Source: Massilia sp. W12
GTDB taxonomy: Bacteria > Pseudomonadota > Gammaproteobacteria > Burkholderiales > Burkholderiaceae_D
Direction: 5' to 3'
Assembly: GCF_037300705.1 (NCBI RefSeq)
Contig: NZ_CP147776.1
Location: forward strand, 4,340,001-4,404,000
DNA: 64,000 nt
Below the pieces are notes generated by a model. It did no database searches, had not been told where the DNA came from, and saw nothing but the letters and a program-made list of their open reading frames with translations. Positions 48,963-58,692 of the stretch are shown one piece after another. The position numbers were made by a program, and so were the translations under genes. Numbering within the stretch: position 1 is the first letter of the stretch; each line of letters starts with the position of its first letter.

Positions 48963-49047
48963 GCCGAGGTGGCGGAATAGGTAGACGCACGGGACTCAAA
49001 ATCCCGCGCCGCAAGGCGTGCCGGTTCGATTCCGGCTCTCGGCACCA
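48963..49047 (+). tRNA. tRNA-Leu (CAA anticodon)
   Basis: This 85-base class II tRNA has the acceptor stem GCCGAGG with TCTCGGC, the D-loop AATAGGTAGACGC and the anticodon stem CGGGA/TCCCG with loop CTCAAAA, giving anticodon CAA. It has a long variable arm (GCGCCGCAAGGCGT), the T-loop GTTCGATTC and an encoded 3' CCA. It should read UUG codons. The toxin-like module directly downstream makes it a possible insertion point. Confidence 0.95.
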
Positions 49048-49053
49048 AGCTTC

Positions 49054-49087
49054 AAAAAGCCCGCAATCGCAAGATTGCGGGCTTTTT
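49054..49087 (+). terminator. Intrinsic terminator after tRNA-Leu
   Basis: AAAAAGCCCGCAATC and GATTGCGGGCTTTTT form a perfect 15-bp stem with a GCAA tetraloop and T-run. It separates the tRNA from the toxin-like genes. Confidence 0.93.
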
Positions 49088-49148
49088 CACTATCAAGCCC
49101 AACATTTCCCACCAGCAAATCTCTCGCTTTCAAATTAAAAGGAAGCGT

Positions 49149-49331
49149 ATGAGTGATACATTGAAACAAATGTATGCCGCCGCAGGCATGTCTGATGCGT
49201 ATTTTGATGTAACGACTCCGGTAGATCTGTGGCGGGCACAAAGTGATCAAGATTTCAAAAAAGATGTTTTCATCATGTACCCACACCCCGGATACATTAA
49301 GCGAGATGAAAATGGTGTCATTACAAAATGA
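49149..49331 (+). pseudogene. Tse2-like toxin, N-terminal part (frameshifted gene)
   Basis: This 60-residue frame starts behind AAGGA and holds TPVDLWRAQSDQDFKKDVF and MYPHPGYIKRDENGVI. From memory, these align with the N-terminal part of Pseudomonas Tse2 (an LYRA motif followed by LHP). The frame stops at TGA right after a run of four A (ATTACAAAATGA). With three A the reading would continue as NGVITNERPPDV into the next frame, giving one protein of about 165 residues. So the toxin gene looks broken by a one-base insertion; a sequencing error or programmed shift is also possible. The match to Tse2 is recollection, not a search. Confidence 0.65.
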
Positions 49332-49650
49332 GCGTCCGCCCGATGTAAAAGTTATTGAACGGGATGGGCAATCTGTAGTCCTGGGCTGCAGATGTCTTTC
49401 TGGCCACTTTCGCGGCATTTCGCTATTCGACATCACCATCACATGGCTTGGCCCAAAATGGAGAAATTACCTCATTCCTGCCGGAACCCCAATACCTGGC
49501 GCACTGATGGTGACGCGCGACCATTATTCCAGAGGGACAGGCGCCACCCATTACACCCTGGGACCAAAGGACGATATGCCATTGGCCCTATTCATTCAAA
49601 CCCTGAAAGCAGTCGCACTACACGCCAAACTTGTCGCAAAAGAAAGCTGA
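49312..49650 (+). pseudogene. Tse2-like toxin, C-terminal part (frameshifted gene)
   Basis: This frame carries the diagnostic part: LSGHFRGISLFDITITW, then YLIPAGTPIPGALMVTRDHY and TGATHYTLGPKDDMPLALFI. The pattern IPxGTxIPxxLxVxxDxY followed by ATHYTxxP matches my memory of Tse2, an ADP-ribosyltransferase-fold toxin delivered by type VI secretion. It overlaps the N-terminal frame by 20 bp and is offset by one base. ATG at 49312 is a possible independent start, but the frame most likely belongs to the interrupted upstream gene. It ends 2 bp before the candidate immunity gene. Confidence 0.68.
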
Positions 49651-49652
49651 TT

Positions 49653-49916
49653 ATGATTACACTCAGTCAATTAAATACCGCCCCCTTGATTGCCCTGCTT
49701 CGCGCCACCTCTGCTGAAATCAGCAGACTGCGTCATCGACTGTATCAAGATGATGTCAGCGATGAGGAAAGTGAGGAACTGGGTCTATATTTGCAAGATT
49801 TACTGATCGGTCGCACACCGCTTGAAGATGAGTATGAGCAAAGGCAAATACAGGCGCCGGAAGATTTAAGCCCACTATCGCAATTGCTTGCACATTTCGA
49901 GAAAAACCCGCTATAA
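49653..49916 (+). CDS. Tsi2-like immunity/antitoxin protein
   Basis: This 87-residue acidic helical protein contains IALLRATSAEISRLRHRLYQ, EESEELGLYLQDLLIG and LEDEYEQRQ. Size, charge and the pattern of a helical hairpin ending in a YEQ motif recall Tsi2, the partner of Tse2; this is by memory. Its ATG is 2 bp after the toxin stop, with AGAAAG as ribosome site, so the two were co-expressed. Unlike the toxin, its frame is intact, as expected if immunity is still needed or if the toxin was inactivated recently. Confidence 0.65.
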   Translation: MITLSQLNTAPLIALLRATSAEISRLRHRLYQDDVSDEESEELGLYLQDLLIGRTPLEDEYEQRQIQAPEDLSPLSQLLAHFEKNPL

Positions 49917-50184
49917 AAACCTTTTCACGCAGAATTTTCAGCAGCTTTGATCAAACTGCAAGGCTGCTGCCATTACAACGAAAAACCGGCACACATCAAT
50001 TTCCCTGCCATACATTTTCAGATAACTGAAATAAAAGTATGTCACCATCCTCCGAAAAAATCGGGGAGGGTCGCGCAACATCTCCCCTCATTACATGCTG
50101 CGAAGGGCTTGCAATACCGCATCTTGCCCCCATATCAGCGCAAATTCAGGCGCATCGCCGCCCAACAATCCTCAAGGAGCCCTC
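49917..50184. other. AT-rich intergenic gap
   Basis: These 268 bp separate the immunity gene from the UPF0114 gene. The only structure seen is an imperfect CCTCCGA/GGGGAGG pairing near 50050. No gene is recognised. Confidence 0.35.
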
Positions 50185-50742
50185 ATGCAAGAAGACAAGC
50201 TAGCACAAAAAACGAATCTGCTGCCCAAACTGATCTTCAGTTCACGCTGGCTGCAATTACCGCTGTATCTGGGTTTGATTGTTGCGCAATGTGCTTATGT
50301 TTTCCTATTTTTAAAGGAATTGGCGCACTTGGTGACGGACATCAATGCGCTCACCGAACAAGCCATTATGCTGATTGTTCTGGGTTTGATTGACGTGGTG
50401 ATGATTTCCAATCTGCTGGTGATGGTCATCGTTGGCGGATATGAAACTTTTGTTTCGCGCTTGCGCTTGAATGGGCACCCGGATCAGCCGGAATGGCTAA
50501 GCCATGTCAACGCCACAGTCTTGAAAGTTAAGTTAGCACTGGCAATCATCGGCATTTCTTCGGTGCACTTGCTCAAGACCTTTATCGAAGCAGGCAATAT
50601 TGGCATGCCAGGCGCCAAATTCACTGAGGCCGGCGTGATGTGGCAAACCATCATCCATGTATCGTTTATTTTGTCGGCCATCGGCATCGCCTATACCGAC
50701 AAATTAATGCACAACCTGAGCATTGCGCACAAGTCGCATTGA
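50185..50742 (+). CDS. UPF0114/YqhA-family membrane protein
   Basis: This 185-residue protein has an N-terminal basic segment and four membrane segments. The family motif is KLIFSSRWLQLPLYLGLIVA, followed by AIMLIVLGLIDVVMISNLLV, MVIVGGYETFVSRL and ALAIIGISSVHLLKTFIEA. It resembles TIGR00645/YqhA proteins, whose function is not established. ATG at 50185 follows AAGGAG. It converges on dnaE, with a large hairpin between them. Confidence 0.88.
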   Translation: MQEDKLAQKTNLLPKLIFSSRWLQLPLYLGLIVAQCAYVFLFLKELAHLVTDINALTEQAIMLIVLGLIDVVMISNLLVMVIVGGYETFVSRLRLNGHPDQPEWLSHVNATVLKVKLALAIIGISSVHLLKTFIEAGNIGMPGAKFTEAGVMWQTIIHVSFILSAIGIAYTDKLMHNLSIAHKSH

Positions 50743-50751
50743 TTCTGATCC

Positions 50752-50787
50752 GCCAGCAACCCTGGGCACAGCCTCGGGGTTGCTGGC
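50752..50787. terminator. Convergent hairpin between UPF0114 and dnaE
   Basis: GCCAGCAACCC and GGGTTGCTGGC form an 11-bp stem with a 14-base loop between two convergent stops. No long T-run follows on either strand, so termination strength is uncertain. Confidence 0.6.
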
Positions 50788-50793
50788 AAATCC

Positions 50794-53700
50794 TCAATAC
50801 TCCACCGCCGCCCCCAGCACACCCAATTGATTTTGCAGCGCCAAACTGAGTTCATCGCCCGGCGCCACGCGCCACTCATCGCCCAGGGTGATTTCACACT
50901 CGGCGCCGCTCGTGCGGTAACGGATGCCGACCTGAAGACCGCCGGCTTTAACAAAAGGCGTTAATACATCGCGCAACTTCGCGCTTTCCACCTTCTTTGG
51001 CAGGGAAAAGCTGTATTTCTTGCCATAACTGATGCGTGCAGCGGCGAGATTCCAGACTTTTTCCGCACTGACGCGCACGCCGCCGGTGAAACGGTCTTCA
51101 GAAACCTTGCCGGAAACCAGCAGAAACTCGTCTTCTTTGAACATTTCACGATGTTCGTCGTACACCTCGCCAAATACGGTCACCTCAACCACAGCGGTTT
51201 TGTCATCAATCGCCACAATCCACAACTTGCCGCGCTGAGTCATCTGGGGCCGGATGCCGCAAATCACGCCAGCCATCAGGCGCGCATCGCGTGAAGGCGA
51301 TAAATCAGCCAGCTTGGTGCGCACAAAGCGGCGCGCCTCGCGCGCATAGGCGTCGAACAAATGGCCCGACAGGTAATAACCCAGGGCGGATTTTTCTTCT
51401 GATAAACGCTGCTTATCTGACCACGGCGTGACTTTCACATAATCCGGCGGCGGGGTCAGGTCGCTGTTTTCATCGCCAAACAGGCTGACCTGATTTTTCG
51501 AGGCCAGCTCCTGCTCGGCGTAGTCAATCGCAAATTGCACACTGGCCATCAAAATGCCGCGATCCACGCCAAAGCAATCAAACGCGCCGGCGCGGATGAA
51601 GGCTTCGATGGTGCGGCGGTTGATCTGGCGCTTATCGACCCGCTTACAGAAATCAAACAGGCTGGTGAACGGGCCGCCTTCGCGGCGCGCCGCCAAAATC
51701 GCTTCAATCGCATTCTGGCCACTGCCTTTAATCGCCCCCAGACCATAGCGGATCTGCGTCACAGGCTTACCGGTTTTGCTGCGCGGCTCGCCCGCTGGTG
51801 TGAAACGATAGTCGGAAATGTTCACATCCGGCGGCAACACCGTCAAACTGCAAACATCTATCGCGTCTTCCACCAGGATTTTCACCTTATCGGTGTCATC
51901 CATGGCGAGCGACATATTCGCCGCCATAAACGCGGCAGTGTGATGCGCCTTCAAATATGCGGTGTGATAGGCCAGCAGGGCATACGCGGCGGCATGCGAT
52001 TTATTAAAACCGTAGCCGGCGAATTTTTCCATCAAATCGAAAATTTCGTCGGCTTTTTGCTCGGTCAAGCCATCTTTGGCCGCGCCGTCGCGGAAAATCT
52101 GGCGGTGTTTGGCCATTTCCTCCGGCTTTTTCTTACCCATCGCGCGCCGCAACATATCCGCGCCGCCCAGGGTGTAGCCGCCGACCACCTGCGCCATCTG
52201 CATCACCTGCTCCTGATACACCATGATGCCGTAGGTTTCTGACAAAATCTTTTCGGTGCGCGGATCGGGATAATCAAACGCTTCGCCGTGCTTACGCGCG
52301 CAAAAGTCGGGAATCAGATCCATCGGGCCGGGGCGGTACAAGGCCACCAGCGCGATAATGTCTTCAAAACGGTCGGGCCGCGCTTCTTTCAGCATGCCTT
52401 GCATGCCGCGACTTTCCAGCTGGAACACGGCCACGGTTTTGGCTTCAGTCAAGAGCTTGTAGCTGGCGCGGTCATCCAAGGGCAGCGTTTCCAGCGCAAA
52501 TTCAGCGTCTTGCGGATCGAGCGCGCGGATATAGCGCACCGCCCAATCCAAAATCGTCAGCGTGGTCAAACCCAAAAAGTCAAACTTGACCAGACCGACC
52601 GCTTCCACATCGTCCTTATCGTACTGCGAGACCACGCCGGAATCGCCGCCCTGGGTGTAGAGCGGACAAAAATCTGTCAATTTGCCGGGCGCGATCAACA
52701 CGCCGCCGGCGTGCATGCCGATATTCCGCGCAATGCCTTCCACCTGCTGCGCCAAATCCAGCAATTGTTTGACTTCTTCTTCCTTCTCGGCGCGTTCTTT
52801 GAGCAAAGGTTCTTCTTCAATCGCATCCGCAATCGATACCTGTTTGCCCGGTTTGAATGGAATCAGCTTGGAAACGCCATCGCAAAAGGTGTAGCTGAAA
52901 TCCATCACGCGGCCCACGTCGCGAATCGCGCCCTTGGCCGCCATGGTGCCGAAGGTGGCGATTTGCGACACCGCCTCACGTCCGTATAAATCCTTGACGT
53001 GCTGAATCACCTTATCACGCCCTTCCTGACAGAAATCGATATCAAAGTCAGGCATCGAGACGCGTTCTGGATTCAAAAAGCGCTCAAACAGCAGATTGTA
53101 TTCAAGCGGGTCGAGATCGGTGATGAGCAGGCAGTAGGCCACCAGCGAACCGGCCCCGGAACCGCGCCCCGGCCCCACCGGCACGCCATTGTTTTTCGCC
53201 CACTGGATAAATTCAGCCACAATCAGGAAGTAGCCGGGAAACTTCATCTTATTGATGATCGAGGTTTCAAATTCCAGCCGCTCTTCATATTTAGGCCGCA
53301 TCTGCTCGCGTTTGGCCGGATCGGGGAATAAATGCAGCAAACGCTTTTCCAGGCCGGCCTTGGCTTCCGAAACCAGGAATTCATCAATCGTCATGCCCGG
53401 CGGCGTGGGGAAATTCGGCAATTGCGGCTTGCCCAGCACCAGGGTCAGATTGCAGCGTTTGGCCAGCTCGACTGTGTTTTGCAGCGCCAAGGGCATATCG
53501 GCGAACAATTCGCACATCTGGGCGCGGGTTTTGAAGCTTTGATTTTCATTAAAGCGGCGCTGCCGTTTCGGATTGGCCAGGGTTTCGCCTTCGGCAATGC
53601 AAGTGCGCGCTTCGTGTGCGATAAATTCATCATCGCGCTGAAATTGGATAGGATGGGTCGCCACCACCGGCAAGCCGAGTTTGGCCGCCAGCGCCACCGA

Positions 53701-54267
53701 TTGGCGCAACAGCGCTTCGCCATTCGGGAAGCCGGCGCGCTGCACTTCGATGTAAAACGCATCAGGAAACACTTCCATCCAGTGCTGTGCGCAGCGCTCC
53801 GCCAAAGCCGGATTGCCCGCCTCGAAGGCCATGCCGATATCGCCATATTGGCTGCCTGAAACCGCCAGCAAGCCATTGCCGCGCGCATCGCTGTTGAGCG
53901 CGGCCAGCCATTCGGGACGCAATTCGGCGCGCCCGCGCTGCTGATTGGTAAGCCAGGCTTGTGAGAGTAATTCGCACAACTGCAGATAACCGTTGTGATT
54001 GCGCACGAACAGCAGCAAACGCGAAGGTTTGTCTTTATCTGCATCATTGCTGATCCAGACATCGCAACCGATAATCGGCTTGATGCCCTTGTCGCGTGCG
54101 CCTTTATAGAACTTGACCATACCAAACAAATTGGCCAGATCAGTGATGGCCAGCGCGGCCTGGCCGTCTTTGGCGGCGGCTGCAACCACATCATCAAGGC
54201 GCACCAGGCCATCGACGATTGAATATTCAGAGTGCAGGCGGAGGTGGATAAAATCAGGCGTATTCAT
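50794..54267 (-). CDS. dnaE: DNA polymerase III subunit alpha
   Basis: This 1157-residue replicative polymerase has an N-terminal PHP domain ([20 protein letters not shown]), the palm catalytic motif [40 protein letters not shown], the finger region [20 protein letters not shown] and a C-terminal OB-fold ([20 protein letters not shown]). Length and motifs match DnaE1 and not the error-prone DnaE2. The ribosome site is weak. It is divergent from trhO. Confidence 0.97.
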   Translation of the reverse strand: MNTPDFIHLRLHSEYSIVDGLVRLDDVVAAAAKDGQAALAITDLANLFGMVKFYKGARDKGIKPIIGCDVWISNDADKDKPSRLLLFVRNHNGYLQLCELLSQAWLTNQQRGRAELRPEWLAALNSDARGNGLLAVSGSQYGDIGMAFEAGNPALAERCAQHWMEVFPDAFYIEVQRAGFPNGEALLRQSVALAAKLGLPVVATHPIQFQRDDEFIAHEARTCIAEGETLANPKRQRRFNENQSFKTRAQMCELFADMPLALQNTVELAKRCNLTLVLGKPQLPNFPTPPGMTIDEFLVSEAKAGLEKRLLHLFPDPAKREQMRPKYEERLEFETSIINKMKFPGYFLIVAEFIQWAKNNGVPVGPGRGSGAGSLVAYCLLITDLDPLEYNLLFERFLNPERVSMPDFDIDFCQEGRDKVIQHVKDLYGREAVSQIATFGTMAAKGAIRDVGRVMDFSYTFCDGVSKLIPFKPGKQVSIADAIEEEPLLKERAEKEEEVKQLLDLAQQVEGIARNIGMHAGGVLIAPGKLTDFCPLYTQGGDSGVVSQYDKDDVEAVGLVKFDFLGLTTLTILDWAVRYIRALDPQDAEFALETLPLDDRASYKLLTEAKTVAVFQLESRGMQGMLKEARPDRFEDIIALVALYRPGPMDLIPDFCARKHGEAFDYPDPRTEKILSETYGIMVYQEQVMQMAQVVGGYTLGGADMLRRAMGKKKPEEMAKHRQIFRDGAAKDGLTEQKADEIFDLMEKFAGYGFNKSHAAAYALLAYHTAYLKAHHTAAFMAANMSLAMDDTDKVKILVEDAIDVCSLTVLPPDVNISDYRFTPAGEPRSKTGKPVTQIRYGLGAIKGSGQNAIEAILAARREGGPFTSLFDFCKRVDKRQINRRTIEAFIRAGAFDCFGVDRGILMASVQFAIDYAEQELASKNQVSLFGDENSDLTPPPDYVKVTPWSDKQRLSEEKSALGYYLSGHLFDAYAREARRFVRTKLADLSPSRDARLMAGVICGIRPQMTQRGKLWIVAIDDKTAVVEVTVFGEVYDEHREMFKEDEFLLVSGKVSEDRFTGGVRVSAEKVWNLAAARISYGKKYSFSLPKKVESAKLRDVLTPFVKAGGLQVGIRYRTSGAECEITLGDEWRVAPGDELSLALQNQLGVLGAAVEY

Positions 54268-54335
54268 CCCGGCATTTTACCGCAGCCGCCCGCCGCCATT
54301 CATCCGGCATGCAGGCTGCTAGACAGAATGGCCTA

Positions 54336-54364
54336 TTGGGCCCTTGGCTTGCGGGCCGTATAAT
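54336..54364 (+). promoter_or_regulatory. Candidate promoter of trhO
   Basis: TTGGGC (54336-54341) and a consensus TATAAT (54359-54364) are 17 bp apart. The predicted start near 54371 lies 25 bp before the chosen ATG at 54396 and excludes the longer upstream reading frame. Confidence 0.6.
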
Positions 54365-54395
54365 GCCGGATTCCCGATTTCCCGAGCAAGACGCC

Positions 54396-55310
54396 ATGCA
54401 CGCCTCAGCCTCTTTTGCGAATGCCGAAGCGGCGACTCCGGTCGCTGAACCCGGCAAAACTGCCGACAACTCCCGCTACACCAATATTTCCTCGTATAAA
54501 TTTGTGACGATTGAAGATACCGCAGAGCAACGCCCGGTATTTCGCGCCAAATGTGAGGAATTGAATTTAAAAGGCACGATTCTGCTCACGCCTGAGGGCA
54601 TCAATATGTTTTTGTGCGGCGAGCATGCCGATATCGCCGCCTATCTGGCGTGGTTGCGCAGCGATGCCCGGTTTGCCGATATCGAAGCCAAATACAGCTA
54701 TTCCGACAATGTGCCTTTCAAGCGCATGCTGGTGAAGTTGAAAAAGGAAATCATCACCATGCGCATGCCGCTGATCAAGCCCGAGCTTGGCCGCGCGCCG
54801 GTGGTGGACGCCAAGACCTTGAAACGCTGGCTGGATCAGGGCCGCGATGACGAAGGCCGTGAAGTGGTGATGATGGAAACCCGCAACGCCTTTGAAGTCG
54901 ATGTCGGCACCTTTGAAAACACCCTGGATTACCGCATCAGCAAATTCACCGAATTCCCGGCAGTGGCCGAAGCGCACCGTGCGGAATTGGCGGATAAAAC
55001 CGTGGTGACTTTCTGCACTGGCGGCATCCGCTGTGAAAAAGCGGCCATTCACATGAAAAACATCGGCTACGAGCATTTGTATCAGCTCGAAGGCGGGATT
55101 TTGAAATACTTTGAGGAAGTCGGCGGCGCGCACTACAAAGGCGATTGCTTTGTGTTCGATTACCGCACCGCGCTCAAACCCGACCTTTCGCCCAGCGAAA
55201 CCACCCAATGTTTCGCCTGCCGCGCAGTGGTCACGCCGATAGAGCGCGAATCCGAATGGTATGTGGCCGGCCACTCCTGCCCGCACTGCCGCAAGCAACA
55301 GCGCGCGTGA
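54396..55310 (+). CDS. trhO: tRNA uridine(34) hydroxylase, rhodanese-domain (TrhO/YceA)
   Basis: This 304-residue protein has an N-terminal ferredoxin-like UPF0176 domain ([37 protein letters not shown]) and a rhodanese domain with the catalytic Cys in [16 protein letters not shown] Cys-rich tail ([15 protein letters not shown]) may bind zinc. TrhO makes 5-hydroxyuridine at the tRNA wobble position with oxygen. The start was chosen by the mapped -10; an upstream frame from 54309 would begin before the promoter. A terminator follows. Confidence 0.93.
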   Translation: MHASASFANAEAATPVAEPGKTADNSRYTNISSYKFVTIEDTAEQRPVFRAKCEELNLKGTILLTPEGINMFLCGEHADIAAYLAWLRSDARFADIEAKYSYSDNVPFKRMLVKLKKEIITMRMPLIKPELGRAPVVDAKTLKRWLDQGRDDEGREVVMMETRNAFEVDVGTFENTLDYRISKFTEFPAVAEAHRAELADKTVVTFCTGGIRCEKAAIHMKNIGYEHLYQLEGGILKYFEEVGGAHYKGDCFVFDYRTALKPDLSPSETTQCFACRAVVTPIERESEWYVAGHSCPHCRKQQRA

Positions 55311-55383
55311 ATCCTGCGCCGGGTGAGGCGGAAAAAATCCCCTCCCCGGCCTGTGGCAAGGCCGCGCCATGCATGCGATAATC

Positions 55384-55415
55384 AAAAAGCTGTGCATATC
55401 CACGCACAGCTTTTT
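55384..55415. terminator. Bidirectional terminator after trhO
   Basis: AAAAAGCTGTGC and GCACAGCTTTTT form a 12-bp stem with an 8-base loop and T-run, about 70 bp after the trhO stop. Confidence 0.9.
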
Positions 55416-55470
55416 GTAACTCCAGGCAGTGCGGGAACATTCCGGCAAAGCCTTTGACGCCGGTGTATGC

Positions 55471-57510
55471 ATGACAACTTCCGCCCCCCAGCGCCCAGGC
55501 GCCAAGCCCGGCGCGCCCGCCGCGCAGCAAGCAGCTGCGCCTCCCGTGGAGACCAGCGCGCCGGCGCAAGTCAGTCCTTTACCCGAACGCCGCCCATCTG
55601 GCGTCAATCCGCAGACATCTGCAGCCAAGCCGCAAGCATCCGCCGTCAACCCGCCAGACAATCGCGCCCCGGGCGCGCCCGCCGCCACACGCGCAGCGCA
55701 AGTGACGCCAGGCCGCAACACTGCGCCACCCATGCCGCAAAACCGGCCAACGCCACACCATCCTGCGCCATCAGGCGGTAAAACACCACATCATGCTGCG
55801 CAACGCCGGCGTAAAGCGTATCGTCCGCCGCTCTCGCCCGAACGCCGCATGCAAATCGGCATCGGCATTTCCCTGCTGTTTCACGCCCTGCTGCTCTCTA
55901 TGCATTTAGGGGTGGCCGGACTGGGTGTACCCGGCTTTGAACTGCCTTGGCGCAAACGCATCGCGCAAGAAAACCAGCAGCCTGCCGAAGCTGGCAGCGC
56001 AGCGGCGGCAACGCCCGAGCCGGCCCCCGCCCCCGCGCCAGAATTGGCGCCGGCGCCTGCCGTGCCGCTGACCGCATTGCAATGGGTGAATCTGCCGCCG
56101 CCACCGCCACCAGCGGAAACAGCGCCCGCGCCATCGGCCAAAAGCGTCAGCGCCAACAGCCCCAAGACTGCCAGCAAACGCAAGGCGAAAGCGCGCCCCA
56201 GCGCGGTGCTGACTGAAAGCCGCCATCAGGAAGACGGTTTTCTGGTCGCCCAGTCTGAAGAAAGCGCCGCTCCCAGCCTGCCGCAAAACGGCGCGGAAGA
56301 TGGTGAGGAAGATGGCGTGTCCGCCAGCCAGGAACAACAGGCCCGGGACGCGCAGGCGGCCGCTGAAAAAACCGCTGCGGAACAAGCGCTGGCGGAGAAA
56401 TTGGCGGAGGAAAAACAAGCTGCCGCCAAACTGGCTGCGGAAAAACAAGCCGCTGAAAACGCCGCCCGCGAAAAAGCCGCACAGGAAGAAAAGCTGGCGC
56501 AAGAACTGGCGGCGCGCGAAAAACTGGCGCAAGAGCAACGCCGCGCCGGGCAAATCAAGCAGGAACAGGCGCAACAGCAGGAATTGCAAAAACAGGAACA
56601 ACTGCGTGCGGAACAACAGCGACTGGCGCAGCAACAGCTAGAACAACAGCGCCAGGAACAGCAAAAGCTTGAGCAGCTGCGCCTTGCGCAACAACGCCAA
56701 GAGCAACTCAAGCAGGAACAGCTGAAACAGGAGCAAATCAAACAAGCCTTGCAACAACAGGAATTGATCAAGCAAGAGCTGTTAAGGCAGGAGCAGCAAA
56801 AGCAGGCGCAAGAACGCGCGCAACAAGCCGCGCGTGAGGCCGCCGCAAAAGAAATCGCTGCGAAAGAAGCTGCAGCAAAAGAAGCTGCGGCCAGAGAAGC
56901 CGCCCGCAAAGACGCCGCAGCAAGAGAAGCCGCCGCACAAGAGGCTGCGCGCGAAGCGGCGCGTCAGGCGCTGCAAAGCGGCAACAGGCCGGATGGCGCT
57001 GGCCAGGGCCGGCAAGCGGATGGCGTGGGCGCGGGCAACAGCGCAGCGCCGCCCGCGCCGGACAGCCGCAGCAGCCGCCCCTTGGATCTGGGCAGCCGCG
57101 CGCGCGATTTGCTGCGGGAAGCCAGCCGCGCACCGCAAGCTGACAAACCGCCGCGCCGCTCGCCCCTGGGCAGCGCGAACCAGGATGTGCCGCTGCGCAT
57201 GTATCTCGAATCCTGGCGCAACAAGATTGAGCGCAATGGCCGTTTGAATTATTCCCAGCAAGCCAGTGAGCGTGCGCCATATGACGCGCTGGTCTCGGTG
57301 ATTGTGCGCGCTGACGGCTCAGTGGAAAGCGTGGCCATCGTGCGCTCCAGCGGCAGCTCTGCGCTGGACGCGGCAATCCGCCGCATTATTCAGTTAAACA
57401 GCCCATTTTCCAGCTTCCCGCCGGGATTGGCGGCGAAATACGATGAAGTGGAAATCCGCCGCGCCTGGCGCTTTGAGGGCGGTTTGCGTCTACTGGAAGA
57501 GTTGGAATGA
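55471..57510 (+). CDS. TonB/TolA-like energy-transducing protein with long Gln/Ala/Lys coiled coil
   Basis: About 679 residues. A Pro-rich cytoplasmic part (residues 1-125) leads to one membrane segment (IGIGISLLFHALLLSMHLGV). A Pro/Ala stretch and a coiled coil of some 240 residues rich in Q, E, K and A (AQQQELQKQEQLRAEQQRLA) follow. The C-terminal TonB domain (YDALVSVIVRADGSVESVAI, IVRSSGSSALDAAIRRIIQL) should contact outer membrane receptors. The long periplasmic spacer resembles TolA. The start could be ATG 55471 or GTG 55429. Its stop overlaps the DTW gene. No exbB/exbD or tol genes are adjacent. Confidence 0.82.
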   Translation: MTTSAPQRPGAKPGAPAAQQAAAPPVETSAPAQVSPLPERRPSGVNPQTSAAKPQASAVNPPDNRAPGAPAATRAAQVTPGRNTAPPMPQNRPTPHHPAPSGGKTPHHAAQRRRKAYRPPLSPERRMQIGIGISLLFHALLLSMHLGVAGLGVPGFELPWRKRIAQENQQPAEAGSAAAATPEPAPAPAPELAPAPAVPLTALQWVNLPPPPPPAETAPAPSAKSVSANSPKTASKRKAKARPSAVLTESRHQEDGFLVAQSEESAAPSLPQNGAEDGEEDGVSASQEQQARDAQAAAEKTAAEQALAEKLAEEKQAAAKLAAEKQAAENAAREKAAQEEKLAQELAAREKLAQEQRRAGQIKQEQAQQQELQKQEQLRAEQQRLAQQQLEQQRQEQQKLEQLRLAQQRQEQLKQEQLKQEQIKQALQQQELIKQELLRQEQQKQAQERAQQAAREAAAKEIAAKEAAAKEAAAREAARKDAAAREAAAQEAAREAARQALQSGNRPDGAGQGRQADGVGAGNSAAPPAPDSRSSRPLDLGSRARDLLREASRAPQADKPPRRSPLGSANQDVPLRMYLESWRNKIERNGRLNYSQQASERAPYDALVSVIVRADGSVESVAIVRSSGSSALDAAIRRIIQLNSPFSSFPPGLAAKYDEVEIRRAWRFEGGLRLLEELE

Positions 57511-58157
57511 TGCAGGAAGAAAGACAGCAACCCGGTTTGAACGCGATTCCCGCAAGCAGCGAGAGCGCCACAGGCAGGCGCGCGCATTGCGGGCGCTGCC
57601 TGCGCGCAATGCGCACTTGCATCTGCGATCTGTGCCCTGACGCGGCGCGCATCGATAATCAAGCCGCGCTATTGATTGTGCAGCACCCGGATGAAGAAAA
57701 AGAAGCCAAGGGCAGCGCGCGGCTCTTGCATCTGTCTTTGCAACACAGTGTGCTGCAATGCAGCCGGGATCTCGGCGCCGCCGCCTTGTATGAGATGCTG
57801 TATGCAGACGGGCGCCAGCCTGTGTTGCTGTATCCACCCGATCCCGGCGCGCCGCCCCCATCGCCGCTGAGGCTCGCGCCGCAGCAAATGCGTCTGGTTG
57901 CGCTCGACGCCACCTGGCGTAAAAGCCGCGCCCTGTTGCGCGATTTTCCAACGCTTGTCAGCCTGCCGCGCCTGGCCCTGCATGCGCAGCAAGAGCGGCG
58001 TTATCTGATCCGCAAAGCGCATGCGCCGCACCAACTCTCCACCCTGGAAGCCTGTGCGCTGGCATTGGCGCAAGTGGAAAACGCGCAGCAGCGCTATGCG
58101 CCATTATTGGCGGCGTTTGATGCATTTAACGCTCGTTGGCTGCGGTTTGTGCCGTAA
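57507..58157 (+). CDS. DTW-domain tRNA-uridine aminocarboxypropyltransferase
   Basis: This 216-residue protein has the zinc-type Cys cluster CGRCLRAMRTCICDLC, the SAM-binding segment ALLIVQHPDEEKEAKGSARL and the motif DATWRKSRALL that names the DTW family, followed by SLEAC-like STLEACALALAQVE. E. coli TapT of this family forms acp3U in tRNA with SAM. ATG overlaps the stop of the TonB-like gene by 4 bp, so it is translationally coupled, although no functional link is known. Confidence 0.88.
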   Translation: MMQEERQQPGLNAIPASSESATGRRAHCGRCLRAMRTCICDLCPDAARIDNQAALLIVQHPDEEKEAKGSARLLHLSLQHSVLQCSRDLGAAALYEMLYADGRQPVLLYPPDPGAPPPSPLRLAPQQMRLVALDATWRKSRALLRDFPTLVSLPRLALHAQQERRYLIRKAHAPHQLSTLEACALALAQVENAQQRYAPLLAAFDAFNARWLRFVP

Positions 58158-58269
58158 GTCGAGCTTATCCGGCCCGCTCGGATTCCTTTGTGTATTCCAC
58201 GCTGTCGGACGCCGGCTTATCGCTACGCTCAACCCGGCCTGCATTTTGGACTTAAATTTGGCTGCGCTC

Positions 58270-58692
58270 TTATTCCCATGGATTGATTAAGGCAATATCC
58301 AAACCGGCAAAATCTTTCACATTGCGCGTCGCCAATGCCGCAGGGCCGGGGATGTTCTGACAAATGGCGGCAATTTGCGCATCCGCCATACTGATCGGTC
58401 TGCCGGCTTTTTCCCTTTGCGCCACGATTTGCGCATAGTGATGCGCAGCCGCCGTATCGAATGGCAAAATTTTGCCGGCAAAATCCTCTTCAAACAGCGC
58501 TTGCGCCAGCCTGGTGAAATTTTCCTTGCGCTTGCCATCCGGCAGGCGCGCAATGCCGAGTGAAATTTCGGCCACAGTCAGACTGCTGATTCTGAGACGG
58601 GAAGGCGCTTGCGTATCTATCCATTGCAACACTTTTTGCTCTGGCTGAGGACGCATCAATTCAGATAAAACATTGGTGTCCAGCAAAATCAT
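58270..58692 (-). CDS. PIN-domain toxin of a VapBC/FitAB system
   Basis: This 140-residue PIN ribonuclease has the acidic residues in MILLDTNVLSELMRP, ISSLTVAEISLGIA, ISMADAQIAAIC and LATRNVKDFAGL. It begins inside the last bases of the antitoxin gene (4-bp ATGA overlap), the usual layout of VapBC pairs with the antitoxin first. Its length and the MRPQPEQKVLQWID stretch place it near the FitB type. Target RNA unknown. Confidence 0.92.
   Translation of the reverse strand: MILLDTNVLSELMRPQPEQKVLQWIDTQAPSRLRISSLTVAEISLGIARLPDGKRKENFTRLAQALFEEDFAGKILPFDTAAAHHYAQIVAQREKAGRPISMADAQIAAICQNIPGPAALATRNVKDFAGLDIALINPWE

Noticed and set aside
48963-50742. tRNA-Leu considered as an attachment site for a genomic island
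   Set aside because: I found no integrase gene and no repeated 3' tRNA fragment downstream within the window, so only the toxin-like module is noted there.
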